64,000 nt of DNA from an uncultured Bacteroidia bacterium (GCA_903897145.1 CAIUAN010000040.1:1-64000); one strand, 5' to 3'. Positions 34,504-43,834 are shown, counted from the stretch's first letter. Made by a program: numbers and translations. The notes: generated by a model from the sequence alone, not told the origin.

Positions 34504-36894
34504 TTAATTGAGATTTTTTGCGTCTGCAAGGTTAAGCTTTTTAGCCCAGTTTTGATAATCACTAAGCTTAAAAGGTGCTTTGCCACATAAATAGTGGTTT
34601 GTGAACTTCTTCCCCTCCATGGTATAATCAATCAACCACATCGCCTGCTTCTCCGATGCTGGAAGTTCACCAATCAAGGCCTTCCCATTGATGGGGATTG
34701 TAAATTCTGTTTTAAGTAGAATCGCACCAGAGTCGGCATCTTTAATGATGGCCGATCCATGTTTTTCAGTGCGTGTATCATTGACAGCCACAATAGGGTG
34801 TTTACCTTCTTTCGAATCTCCAATCATCACGCAAGCATCGGGCTGTACTTTTTTAATGTAGAAATAGGCGAGTTTTTTACTGTTGTAGAAATCGACAACG
34901 GCATCGGAGATGATGGGCCATCCATCGCGTAAGTTCCACCATATTATTCCAGTTTTTCGAAACTTTTCCATCCGCCAGAGTTCAATAAAATATTTCATCG
35001 CTTCGGCCTGCACCACTTGAGAGGCAAAAATAAACTGATCGAGATCTGCAGGCGACTCACCGAATACTGCTTTTACCTGTTTGCGCATCAGTTCGTTTCG
35101 GGTGCTGGTGAAGGTTGATTCTGGATGTGCCCGGACTGCTTTCGTCTGCCACTGATCGTTCCAGTTCCCCTCCTTATCCCAGGGATAGACAAATGCAGAA
35201 TCGAACATTTTCTCTAAACTGCTCCTATTCGGACACCCATGATAGCCGATCTCACTCACAAAATGAGCAATCGAGGAGGTATAAAAACGATCTTTGTAAT
35301 ATCCTCGTGGGCCCCAAAGATGAACTTCTGGAATTCGTGCTCCAGAAGCATAATTTTTAATGTATTCGTCGCTCGAATAGGGTGAGCTTGGCAGGTAGCT
35401 TCTGATCGGATCGAACTCCCAAATCACACGAGGTAAGATCTCCCGACTAATGCGATCAATTGCTGGATCTGGATGCTTTTGAAGAGTCCACTCGAGCGAC
35501 TGATCATTTTCATTGTTTCCAGACCATAAGATCAAAGAGGGATGTTGGCGCAATTTAAGGACTACATTGATCGCTTCTTCGGTTATCCGCTCGGCAAAGT
35601 TATTATTTTGGGGATAGGTCGTGCAGCCCATGGCAAAATCTTGCCAGACTAAGACCCCATTCTGATCACATAAATCGAAGAAGTCATGATCCTCGTATAC
35701 ATTGCCACCCCAGCACCGAATCATATTACAGTTGAGGTCGGTGATCATCGCAAAAACATCATTTAAATGTTGCTTGTCGCGACTATGTAGGGCATCAAGA
35801 GGAACCCAATTGGTCCCTTTGATAAAAATTGCTTCCCCATTGACTTTAAAAACGAACTCTCCAGGTTTCTCTTTGGTTGTAACCTCCGAATGTACCAGTT
35901 CGGCCGTTCGAATGCCAATCTGTTTGACAGACTCATCTAGCACTTTTTTATGTTGATCAATTAGTTTTAGCGTCGCTTGGTATAAAGTTGGATCGCCATA
36001 GCCGCGGGGCCACCAGAAATCTACATTCTCAAGTGTTATCTTCTGACGAGAGCTGGCGGTAAAGACAGGCACCGATTTTTCATAACATAACTTTCCACCC
36101 TTGTTTAATGCGATTTCTAGCGTTAGTCCATCAACTGTTGGATAGTCCGTACTGATGTCATAATCGAGTATGAGTTGTGCTTTATGATTCGCGACATCCA
36201 CCGAGTTAGTCATCCAATAGACTTGCCTCAGGCGAGTAGGCTTGATGATCTCAAGTTGTACATCACGCCATAGCCCAGCACTAATAAGTCGTGGCATGAT
36301 ATCCCAACCATACATGTGTGGCGCTTTTCGAACGTTAACCGCTTCAGCACCCATATCCATTCGCGTGCCAATCACTCCATTGGCATATTTAGCCCCTTCA
36401 GCAACCGCAGGATCGATCCGAATTGTAAGTGTATTTGTTTTTCCTGACTGGGCTATGGAAGTTATATCAAAACGATGATTGATGAGCATATTATCCGTTT
36501 TGCCCACTAATTGATTGTTAATCCAAATCGTTCCAAAGCAATCTAGTCCTTCTAAGTTTAGTTCTAATCGTTCTCCAAATCTTATCTCTGGAGTTTTAAA
36601 ATTTCGAGAATACCACCATTGGTAGGCCTCATATTTCCGCAGATCGTAAACGTGGTTTCCTACCTCCGGATTTTGGATTAACCCAGCTGAGAGCATATCC
36701 AGCTCTACGTTGCCAGGAACAATAGCAGACATTGATGGCCAGTTTTTATTTTTTAATTCGGCTGGGTTCGTTGGCGCATTTGCATCTGCAGCACCATAGG
36801 AGAGGGCCCATTTCCCATTAAGGGATATGGACTGAATTTTCTGACCATAAAGAAGATGACTGCAAAGAAATAGTAGAATAAATACTCTAATCAT
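34504..36894 (-). CDS. Secreted GH2 glycoside hydrolase, beta-mannosidase-like
   Basis: The 796-residue protein has a signal peptide (ends HLLYGQ) and the GH2 order: jelly-roll domain (LNLEGLDCFGTIWINNQLVG), an immunoglobulin-like domain, a TIM barrel (FIKGTNWVPLDALHSR, NMIRCWGGNVYEDHDFFDLC) and C-terminal beta domains. The acid/base Glu lies in ILWSGNNENDQSLEW and the nucleophile in FVSEIGYHGCPN, as in beta-mannosidases. It should release terminal beta-mannose (or a similar sugar) from glycans in the periplasm. A -7 element lies about 60 bases upstream. Confidence 0.9.
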   Translation of the reverse strand: MIRVFILLFLCSHLLYGQKIQSISLNGKWALSYGAADANAPTNPAELKNKNWPSMSAIVPGNVELDMLSAGLIQNPEVGNHVYDLRKYEAYQWWYSRNFKTPEIRFGERLELNLEGLDCFGTIWINNQLVGKTDNMLINHRFDITSIAQSGKTNTLTIRIDPAVAEGAKYANGVIGTRMDMGAEAVNVRKAPHMYGWDIMPRLISAGLWRDVQLEIIKPTRLRQVYWMTNSVDVANHKAQLILDYDISTDYPTVDGLTLEIALNKGGKLCYEKSVPVFTASSRQKITLENVDFWWPRGYGDPTLYQATLKLIDQHKKVLDESVKQIGIRTAELVHSEVTTKEKPGEFVFKVNGEAIFIKGTNWVPLDALHSRDKQHLNDVFAMITDLNCNMIRCWGGNVYEDHDFFDLCDQNGVLVWQDFAMGCTTYPQNNNFAERITEEAINVVLKLRQHPSLILWSGNNENDQSLEWTLQKHPDPAIDRISREILPRVIWEFDPIRSYLPSSPYSSDEYIKNYASGARIPEVHLWGPRGYYKDRFYTSSIAHFVSEIGYHGCPNRSSLEKMFDSAFVYPWDKEGNWNDQWQTKAVRAHPESTFTSTRNELMRKQVKAVFGESPADLDQFIFASQVVQAEAMKYFIELWRMEKFRKTGIIWWNLRDGWPIISDAVVDFYNSKKLAYFYIKKVQPDACVMIGDSKEGKHPIVAVNDTRTEKHGSAIIKDADSGAILLKTEFTIPINGKALIGELPASEKQAMWLIDYTMEGKKFTNHYLCGKAPFKLSDYQNWAKKLNLADAKNLN

Positions 36895-36955
36895 ACGTTA
36901 ATTTTTTAGCTGTTTAGGATCAGTATAATCCGTAACTAGCTGCCGTTACTCTTAG

Positions 36956-36963
36956 CAAAGTTA
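36956..36963 (-). promoter_or_regulatory. -7 element (TAACTTTG) of the GH2 gene
   Basis: On the minus strand this reads TAACTTTG, matching TAnnTTTG, 61 bases upstream of the ATG at 36894. No clear -33 TTG was found. Confidence 0.4.
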
Positions 36964-37143
36964 AAAATTTGACTTAAAGAGCGCTATTTTATTTATCCTT
37001 AGCAGAAGAATGCCTATTTTTAGGCCATCAATGGTGGCCTGATAAAGCAAGAATGAGAACTATGGTTAACTTTAGTCATTATTTACGTGCTAAAACAGGC
37101 GTGATGAGCATACATAATAAATTGTCCATAATACTACTAGCGA

Positions 37144-39912
37144 ATGAATACGCTTGATCAAGTTAAAGATAAGTTGGGGAAGTCATATGAAGATTTAGTA
37201 TTTCTTCTCAACTGCCTAAAAGAGGTTTTGATCGAATCGGGAGAAGGTGATTTAGCGCTTCATATCCCTTGGATTTCGGAGGCACCTGATTTTAAAAATA
37301 AGCCCTTTACAGGCAAGCACCTGCAGCTCTATTCGAGTTGTTTTCAGCTTTTGAATATTGTGGAGGTCAATGGTGCTGTTCAGACACGACGGAAAAAGGA
37401 AGATCAAAGAGCCCTATCAGATGTCGATGGGCTTTGGTCGTATAATTTAAAGCTTCTTAAAGATAAGGGATTTAGTGCTCAAGAGATTGCAGAGAAACTT
37501 TCAGAGATAACTGTTGAGCCCGTGCTTACAGCTCATCCTACAGAGGCAAAACCAACAATTCTCCTCGAGCACCTTCGGAACTTATATCTTCTGGTCTTGA
37601 GACGAGAGAATCAGATGTATAGCCGTTTTGAACAAGAAGAGAATCGCAAAAACATTAAAATCGCACTTCATCGGATCTGGCGTATATCGGATGTTTACAC
37701 CGAGAAACCAGATATTGATTCTGAGCTAGACAATATTATTCATTATCTAACTCAAGTTTTTCCGGAGGTTATAACCCTTCATGATCGACGATTATTACAA
37801 GCCTGGGAAGATGCGGGTTTCGATCCAGCCTTCATTCGTGGAACTACCCATTATCCAAAAATTACTTTTGGAAACTGGGTTGGAGGTGATCGAGATGGCC
37901 ATCCATTGGTGACGGCAGAAGTTACACAAAAGACCCTTGTCAAACTTCGATCTAAGGCCTTTCTAGTCATACATAATAATCTAGTTGAACTTCAGAATAA
38001 TCTTAGTTTCTACTCTAGCGAAACACAAGTTAGCGAAGCGTTTCAAGACCATTTCTCCCGTCTTCAGGATGAAATTAATTCTCATTCAGGGCATCTTAAG
38101 ATTAAGCATCCGAATGAAGCATTTAAGCAATATCTAGCCTTCATAATAGCAAAACTTCCAAAATCTAGGACTATTTCAGAGGTGTTGGAAATCCGTGAAG
38201 AGAAGCTTAGTTACAAATATCCTTCTGAGATTATTAAGGACCTTGAAATTCTTCAGCATGGACTGATTGCATTTGGGGCTTCCGAGATTGCTTTCACGGA
38301 TGTCAATGAAGTTATCAGATTAGTTAAAACCTTTGGTTTTCATTTGGCTAAACTTGATATTCGACAAAATAGTCGATACCACGAAGAGGCAATAATGCAG
38401 CTAATGCAAGCTGTACAGCTAGATGGCGAGGGATTTGTAACTTCCAATGAAAGCGAAAGAGTGGCTTTTATTACGAATGAACTTAGCTCTTCACGTCCAT
38501 TTGCCCATCCAGATATTGCGATGGGTAAAGAAGCCCGCTTGATGGTGGATACTTATCGGGTCGTAAGTACCCATGTGAATAAATATGGGGAAGAGGCCAT
38601 CGGAGCGCTGATTGTGAGTATGACGCGCACCGTTTCGGATCTGCTGATAGTCTATTTGCTTCAGCGTGAAGCTGGACTAATGATCAATACCTCAGATGGA
38701 CTAGCTTCAAGATTGCATGTGGTGCCTCTTTTTGAGACCATCGATGATTTAATCCATAGTCCTGAGATCTTGGATAAATATTTGTCACATCCGATCACGC
38801 AAAATAGTCTTAAAATACAGCAGCAGCAAAGCGGCTCAAATTCGCTTGTTCAGCAAGTGATGATTGGTTATAGCGATAGCAACAAAGATGGAGGTATTTT
38901 GGCTAGCCAATGGTATTTGTATCAAGCCCAATCGAAGTTAACACAAGTTGGACTTAAGCACGGCGTTAAGATTCGATTCTTTCATGGCAAAGGTGGTTCT
39001 ATAAGCCGTGGTGCTGGACCAACGCATTGGTTTTTGCGCGCATTGCCACCAGGGACTATTAACGGAGATATCCGCTTGACTGAGCAGGGCGAGACCATTG
39101 AGCGAAAATATGCGAATAAGAATAATGCAGTCTATAACTTAGAACTGCTTACCGCAGGAACCTTGTCTGCAACAATGATGCAGAAAAATAATACTATTTG
39201 GGAGCATGAACTGTCAGCTGAATTTGGCTTCTTAGTCTCCAAAAGCATGACCGTTTATAAAGATTTAATTGAAAAACCAGGTTTTATCCCATTTTACGAA
39301 AAGGCTACTCCTATTGATGCGATCGAGCAGAGCAAGATTGGCAGTCGGCCATCGCGCCGAACCGGAACGCGATCATTGGCGGACCTTCGAGCTATTCCTT
39401 GGGTATTTAGCTGGAGCCAGTGCCGGTTTAATATTACAAGCTGGTATGGCATCGGAACGACACTCGAGGATATGCAGAATCAAAATCCTGTGCAGTTTGA
39501 ACGCTTTCACAACTCGGTTAAAACCGATCCTTTCGTGCGGTATATTATGACCAATATCGACTCTAGTCTGGCCTCTTCTGATGAGGCGATTTTCCGTAAA
39601 TATGCAGAACTAGCTGCCGACGTACCTGGGAATGAAAAATTTCTCTCTTTGATGCTCGAGGAGTTGGCACGCACAAGAAAAATGATTGAAATTGTACTGA
39701 ATTATCCATTGGCTGAACGTCGAGTAAATCATTATTATTCGACCATGTTGCGCGCGGAGGCGATGGAGCCACTTCATAAACACCAAGTCAATTTGCTACG
39801 ACAATGGCGAGAGAATTTGTCAATAGGACAGACCGAAAAGAACGACTTGCTTCTATTTGAACTCTTGCGATGTATCAATGCGATTGCCGGTGCGATAGGG
39901 TTTACTGGTTAA
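37144..39912 (+). CDS. ppc: Phosphoenolpyruvate carboxylase
   Basis: The 922-residue protein carries the PEPC catalytic motifs: EPVLTAHPTEAKP (His131), NWVGGDRDGHP, KLDIRQNS, VMIGYSDSNKDGG and RFFHGKGGSISRGAGP. The C-terminus (LLRCINAIAGAIGFTG) keeps the family's shape. It fixes bicarbonate onto PEP to form oxaloacetate in the cytoplasm, refilling the TCA cycle. The beta-carbonic anhydrase gene follows 31 bases later on the same strand, a pairing that would supply HCO3-. The 249 bases upstream contain a small hairpin (AGGCCA/TGGCCT, 37022-37040) but no clear -7 element. Confidence 0.97.
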   Translation: MNTLDQVKDKLGKSYEDLVFLLNCLKEVLIESGEGDLALHIPWISEAPDFKNKPFTGKHLQLYSSCFQLLNIVEVNGAVQTRRKKEDQRALSDVDGLWSYNLKLLKDKGFSAQEIAEKLSEITVEPVLTAHPTEAKPTILLEHLRNLYLLVLRRENQMYSRFEQEENRKNIKIALHRIWRISDVYTEKPDIDSELDNIIHYLTQVFPEVITLHDRRLLQAWEDAGFDPAFIRGTTHYPKITFGNWVGGDRDGHPLVTAEVTQKTLVKLRSKAFLVIHNNLVELQNNLSFYSSETQVSEAFQDHFSRLQDEINSHSGHLKIKHPNEAFKQYLAFIIAKLPKSRTISEVLEIREEKLSYKYPSEIIKDLEILQHGLIAFGASEIAFTDVNEVIRLVKTFGFHLAKLDIRQNSRYHEEAIMQLMQAVQLDGEGFVTSNESERVAFITNELSSSRPFAHPDIAMGKEARLMVDTYRVVSTHVNKYGEEAIGALIVSMTRTVSDLLIVYLLQREAGLMINTSDGLASRLHVVPLFETIDDLIHSPEILDKYLSHPITQNSLKIQQQQSGSNSLVQQVMIGYSDSNKDGGILASQWYLYQAQSKLTQVGLKHGVKIRFFHGKGGSISRGAGPTHWFLRALPPGTINGDIRLTEQGETIERKYANKNNAVYNLELLTAGTLSATMMQKNNTIWEHELSAEFGFLVSKSMTVYKDLIEKPGFIPFYEKATPIDAIEQSKIGSRPSRRTGTRSLADLRAIPWVFSWSQCRFNITSWYGIGTTLEDMQNQNPVQFERFHNSVKTDPFVRYIMTNIDSSLASSDEAIFRKYAELAADVPGNEKFLSLMLEELARTRKMIEIVLNYPLAERRVNHYYSTMLRAEAMEPLHKHQVNLLRQWRENLSIGQTEKNDLLLFELLRCINAIAGAIGFTG

Positions 39913-39943
39913 TTATTTATTCGTGTATCTAAAATATTGAAGT

Positions 39944-40570
39944 ATGGATTTGTCCCAGATTTTTAAAAACAACCAGGAATGGATTGCCGAAAAGCTTAAG
40001 ACAGATGCTGATTTTTTCAAAAATCTTTCTCAAGGTCAAAATCCTAATGTTCTATATATTGGTTGCTCCGATAGTCGCGTAACTGCCGAAGAGCTCATGG
40101 GAACGAAGCCCGGTGAAGTTTTTGTTCATCGCAACATTGCCAATATGGTTCCCAATACCGACCTTAGTGTGATGTCGGTAATCACCTATGCAGTAACTCA
40201 TCTAAAGGTTAATCATGTAGTTGTTTGTGGTCACTACTATTGCAATGGGGTTAAATTGGCGATGGCATCGGCTGATATGGGAGTTCTTAATCCATGGCTA
40301 CGAAATATTCGAGATGTTTTTAGATTACATAAAGCGGAGCTAGATGCAATAGTCGATGAGGAGGCTAAATATAAGCGATTGGTTGAGCTAAATGTGCAAG
40401 AGCAGTGTGTGAACCTCATTAAAACATCGGATGTCCAGAAGGCGTATAAAGACCGTGAGTTCACCGTTCACGGTTGGGTTTTTGATATTCACACGGGTAA
40501 ACTGATCGACTTGAAGATTGATTTTGATAAAATCCTAAATGAGATTATGGAGATCTATCGGATTATCTAG
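39944..40570 (+). CDS. Beta-class carbonic anhydrase
   Basis: The 208-residue protein shows the zinc ligands of beta-carbonic anhydrases: Cys41 in IGCSDSR, His97 and Cys100 in VCGHYYCNGV, together with the Asp43-Arg45 dyad that gates the metal. HRNIANMVPNTDLSVMSV is the usual next block, and VHGWVFDIHTGKLIDL is close to the C-terminal signature. It interconverts CO2 and bicarbonate in the cytoplasm and lies in a likely operon behind ppc. Its 3' end overlaps the oppositely oriented regulator-like gene by 4 bases. Confidence 0.95.
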   Translation: MDLSQIFKNNQEWIAEKLKTDADFFKNLSQGQNPNVLYIGCSDSRVTAEELMGTKPGEVFVHRNIANMVPNTDLSVMSVITYAVTHLKVNHVVVCGHYYCNGVKLAMASADMGVLNPWLRNIRDVFRLHKAELDAIVDEEAKYKRLVELNVQEQCVNLIKTSDVQKAYKDREFTVHGWVFDIHTGKLIDLKIDFDKILNEIMEIYRII

Positions 40571-41967
40571 GTTGTCTTTATGTTTTTAAGACAAAAGTAT
40601 TTTTTGTTGAGGCTATAGATCCGTATTCTCTTGTCCAAGATTGATTTTTCCCCTGTGATAAGATCAATCTTACGGTCTAACAGCAATCTGAATTTCAGAT
40701 TTAGCTCAGCGATCATCAAATGCAAAATCCGAAGGTTTTGGGTATAATGCAAATGTTCATTTTTGAGATAGTCAAGAATCTGATTCGTTGATACTTCATC
40801 AGTTTTTAAGAATAACTCTAAAAGGCCTGCATAATCGTCCTCTAAATCTAACGTATGGTTATTAAAGGTCAATAGATTCCCCTCGAAAATAATTTTATTC
40901 TTTGTTCGTCTAATACTCTTTCTATTCCCCAAAATAACCAACCCAATTGCACCGACGATCACAAGAATTAGTAGATAGAAGTAGGGATTGCTTTTTGAGT
41001 AGGCTTCGGTTACTCCATACGATGCATCGTCATACACTACTTTTTCTTTAATCAACTGTGCTGTAAGTGTTGCGCTGTTTAAGGATAATAGGTAGTAGTA
41101 TCCTTTGAAGTAGTAATTAAAGTTTAAGTCTGGACCTTCAGCACAGTAAAAACTTGCGGAGGTTTTAAGTTTATGAGTGGTAAGTAAATTTTTTTGAAGA
41201 TCTACTTCATAGCAATGGGTTCGAGATAATAGGAGTAATTTATTTTCAACGTTGATACTTGCAACAATCTCTTGAAGTAACAAGTTGCTTGTTTTGCCCA
41301 GCAATTCCCACCGCTTTGTTTTGGAGTGAAATACCCACAGCTCATTATTTGGTTCAAACTCTTTGGGGTTAGATGGTTTTGTCCACTTCCCTCCAAAGAC
41401 ATACCAATCGTCACCAATGGGTTTCACATAAGTCCCATCTCCCGTGCCCGCAGGAAACGAGGTAGAGCCCTCTGCAGGTAAGATATCCCAGCCTTTATTG
41501 GACTCGTCAAAAAACGTGAAGAAGTTACGATAACTCCAGAAACCATAGCCTCCATAACGATAAAACTTATTGTCACTAGTAAAGCTAGGCGCTCCTAATT
41601 GCATTTTATGCGTAAAAGATTCATCAAGTCTGGTGAAGCTATTGTTTTCCCAGCGGTAAGTCTGTCCGCCATTACGACTGCTTATGTATAGCTGATTATT
41701 CAAATAATAGGCATCGAAGACTAACTGGTATATCTCCCTCGGGATTTGAATAGGCATGGACGAAATGACTCGAAAGGATTCTAGGTCTATAATTTTCAGC
41801 GTATCTTTTGTGATGATCGCTTCAATTCCTTGCTCGGCGTTGAACGCAGTTTGAAATGCAGTCGTAAAGGTTCCAACCACAATTCTTTCTTGAGCCTTGG
41901 CATCATTTAGGCCAACGCTCAATATTGAAATAAAAATTAAAAGGTGACGAAAGAAAGTGCTTTTCAA
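40567..41967 (-). CDS. Membrane protein with exported kelch-like domain and cytoplasmic winged helix, paralog A
   Basis: The 466-residue protein starts at a TTG (41965-41967); no ATG or GTG is available upstream before an in-frame stop. It has a signal peptide (ends NDAKAQ), about 300 exported residues with kelch-like repeats (FYRYGGYGFWSYRNFF, DDWYVFGGKWT, NELWVFHSKTKRWELLG), one membrane span at about 330-346 (YFYLLILVIVGAIGLVIL) and a basic cytoplasmic tail. The tail (about 355-466) looks like an OmpR-type winged helix: strands ..LLTFNNHTLDL.., helices LLELFLKT, TNQILDYLKN and LHLMIAELNLKFRLL, then wing DKRIRIYSLN. I infer a one-component transmembrane transcription regulator. The neighbour at 42210 is a paralog, roughly 35-40% identical by eye. 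Confidence 0.72.
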   Translation of the reverse strand: MKSTFFRHLLIFISILSVGLNDAKAQERIVVGTFTTAFQTAFNAEQGIEAIITKDTLKIIDLESFRVISSMPIQIPREIYQLVFDAYYLNNQLYISSRNGGQTYRWENNSFTRLDESFTHKMQLGAPSFTSDNKFYRYGGYGFWSYRNFFTFFDESNKGWDILPAEGSTSFPAGTGDGTYVKPIGDDWYVFGGKWTKPSNPKEFEPNNELWVFHSKTKRWELLGKTSNLLLQEIVASINVENKLLLLSRTHCYEVDLQKNLLTTHKLKTSASFYCAEGPDLNFNYYFKGYYYLLSLNSATLTAQLIKEKVVYDDASYGVTEAYSKSNPYFYLLILVIVGAIGLVILGNRKSIRRTKNKIIFEGNLLTFNNHTLDLEDDYAGLLELFLKTDEVSTNQILDYLKNEHLHYTQNLRILHLMIAELNLKFRLLLDRKIDLITGEKSILDKRIRIYSLNKKYFCLKNIKTT

Positions 41968-42050
41968 TTTGTTTGAATTAGGTGAACAAATTTAATAAGA
42001 ACTCCAATTAGTACCTATGAAATCAATTTATAATATAGTAGGATTACATC

Positions 42051-42067
42051 TCTACTAATTTGGGATG
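42051..42067 (-). promoter_or_regulatory. Motif shared upstream of both kelch-wHTH genes (copy A)
   Basis: On the plus strand this is TCTACTAATTTGGGATG; copy B at 43694-43710 differs at two of 17 positions. It lies 84 bases upstream of the start of paralog A, and copy B lies 90 bases upstream of paralog B. Here it is also part of an inverted TAGTAG (42036-42041) / CTACTA (42052-42057) pair. It is a candidate operator or activator site. Confidence 0.5.
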
Positions 42068-42209
42068 TTAGGATATTATTGTTGCAAACTCAAAACTAGC
42101 ACATTAGATTTAGTTGGTTCTCTCTTCTGTCTAGTTATTTTGCTAACGGTAAAAATTTGCAAAGCCCTTAATTGCCTATAATTATATTAATCGGCCTCCA
42201 TTGTATTAT

Positions 42210-43604
42210 CTACTTAACCAAAAAATTCGAATTTATTTTGTAAATCTTAATTCTTCCGTCTATTTGTGACTTTTCTTCTACGATTAGGTCATTCGCATCA
42301 TTGGTTAAGAGTTGCAATTTCAAGTTAAGTTCATTGATGATCTTATGCAAGTTACGCATGTTCTGCGTATAGTGTAAGTGATCATTACTAATTATTTCTA
42401 AGATATCATGGGATGATAATTCATTCGATTTTATAAACAAATTCATAAGCTCTAGCTGCTGAGGAGTTAAATCCATTGTTCGCTGCTTGTATAATAGCTT
42501 GCCACTTAAAATTTGAATTCTATTCTTCTTTCTCACCTTAACTTTTCGGGTATAGACCATTATTAAAATGAGTCCTACCATCAAGGAGATTAATACTGAA
42601 AACCACTCTTTCTCATTAGTATGTGATTGAAATACAACCTCACTGCCAATAGGAGGGTTGGAGTAAATCCTTTTAGTTTTTAAAAGTGTTCTGTTCTTAT
42701 CTTGTGAACTTAATCGGAACAGGAGGTAATAGGCTCCTTTATACTCGTAATTGCAAATTCGATGATCTTCTGCCTCTTCATATAGATTTATTCCGATTGC
42801 ATTATTCTTATAGATTTTGACTTCATTTTTTTCTAAATCTAGTACCTTTGAAATCTGCGGTTCCAGATAGATTATTTTATTATCATCACCTAAGATGACC
42901 ATGTGCTTTGACTGGTTTAGGTTAGGGTTTATCTCCCCTAGCAATTCCCATTTCCTTGTGCTGATATGAAAAATCCAAAACGCATTATTAGGCTGAAAAA
43001 CAATTGGGGCTTGTAGATTCGCCTCCTCACCACCAAAAATATAGCAAGAATCTCCAATAACTTTTGCGATGGTCCCTTTACCACTGCCTTGAGGAAACTC
43101 TTTTGACCCTTCAGGCAGCACAATTTCCCACCCTTTTGTATTGAAATTATAGGATGTAAAAAAATTTCGAAACGCCCAGAATCCGTATCCGCCATAGCGG
43201 AAAGCATAATCTTGATATTCAAATAAAAACGATCCTTGCTGCATCTTATGGTTAAACGAATCGTCAATTCTCAAAAGCGAGTCGTTCGTAAGTTGGTATA
43301 CCTCGCCACCGTTATTGCTAAAAAGGTATATCGTATTTTTTAAATAAAGTGCAGTTAAGTCTGATATCTTGATTTCGGAAGGAAAATTTATCTTCTTCGA
43401 TTCAATAACCTTAAATAAATTTAGGTCAATAATTTTTAAAGAATCCCCATAAAAAATAGCTTCTAGCCCCATCTTATGGTTAAGTGCAGTTATAAAAGTG
43501 TTTTGGTCGATGCCAATACAAATCCTATCTTGAGCTTTGGCCGAGGTTAGGCAAAGCTGAAGAAAGGTGAAAAATATAATAATTGATTTGGCAGTTCCTC
43601 TCAT
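42210..43604 (-). CDS. Membrane protein with exported kelch-like domain and cytoplasmic winged helix, paralog B
   Basis: The 464-residue protein has the same plan as its neighbour: signal peptide (ends LTSAKAQ), exported kelch-like domain (YAFRYGGYGFWAFRNFF, DSCYIFGGEEAN, NAFWIFHISTRKWELLG), one membrane span (WFSVLISLMVGLILIMVYT) and a basic cytoplasmic tail. The tail reads LYKQRTMDLTPQQLELMNLF, SSHDILEIISN, NMRNLHKIINELNLKLQLL and GRIKIYKI, which matches the order of an OmpR/PhoB winged helix (strands, 'LTPxExxLL' helix, recognition helix, wing). I infer a sensor-regulator that reads a periplasmic signal and binds DNA from the membrane. The topology is the reverse of ToxR. The target genes are unknown; autoregulation is suggested by the shared upstream motif. 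Confidence 0.74.
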   Translation of the reverse strand: MRGTAKSIIIFFTFLQLCLTSAKAQDRICIGIDQNTFITALNHKMGLEAIFYGDSLKIIDLNLFKVIESKKINFPSEIKISDLTALYLKNTIYLFSNNGGEVYQLTNDSLLRIDDSFNHKMQQGSFLFEYQDYAFRYGGYGFWAFRNFFTSYNFNTKGWEIVLPEGSKEFPQGSGKGTIAKVIGDSCYIFGGEEANLQAPIVFQPNNAFWIFHISTRKWELLGEINPNLNQSKHMVILGDDNKIIYLEPQISKVLDLEKNEVKIYKNNAIGINLYEEAEDHRICNYEYKGAYYLLFRLSSQDKNRTLLKTKRIYSNPPIGSEVVFQSHTNEKEWFSVLISLMVGLILIMVYTRKVKVRKKNRIQILSGKLLYKQRTMDLTPQQLELMNLFIKSNELSSHDILEIISNDHLHYTQNMRNLHKIINELNLKLQLLTNDANDLIVEEKSQIDGRIKIYKINSNFLVK

Positions 43605-43629
43605 AGTCTATGATATTCTTACACTATTC

Positions 43630-43637
43630 CAAAGCTA
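43630..43637 (-). promoter_or_regulatory. -7 element (TAGCTTTG) of paralog B
   Basis: On the minus strand it reads TAGCTTTG (TAnnTTTG), 25 bases before the ATG at 43604. The shared motif at 43694-43710 would then be roughly 70-90 bases upstream of the transcription start. Confidence 0.4.
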
Positions 43638-43693
43638 ATGCTATCCTTTAATAAATTGACCAGGTAATCCATTTTGAATAGCTGAATTATAAT

Positions 43694-43710
43694 TCTACTA
43701 TTTTGGGACG
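43694..43710 (-). promoter_or_regulatory. Motif shared upstream of both kelch-wHTH genes (copy B)
   Basis: TCTACTATTTTGGGACG on the plus strand matches copy A at 42051-42067 in 15 of 17 positions, at almost the same distance from its gene. It lies in the 353-base gap 43605-43957. That gap also holds a small hairpin (43812-43830, TAGCTTATT/AATAAGCTA followed by TTTT) and the acyltransferase promoter; I see nothing else there. Confidence 0.5.
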
Positions 43711-43811
43711 AATAGCGTACTGTTCAACCATCTGATTTATAATATATTAAATCTTTTTGTCTTTCACGATTTTTTTTAGGCTGGTTTCATTTTTTGAGAA
43801 TCGGCCTTTGT

Positions 43812-43834
43812 TAGCTTATTAAATAAGCTATTTT
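43812..43834 (+). terminator. Small palindromic hairpin in the divergent gap
   Basis: TAGCTTATT and AATAAGCTA are perfect 9-base arms with a single-base centre, followed by TTTT. No gene on the plus strand ends just upstream, so it may be a binding site or chance rather than a terminator. Confidence 0.3.

Noticed and set aside
40567-40570. 4-base overlap between carbonic anhydrase and kelch-wHTH gene A as a sign of misannotation
   Set aside because: Both stop codons are clear and convergent overlaps of a few bases are common.
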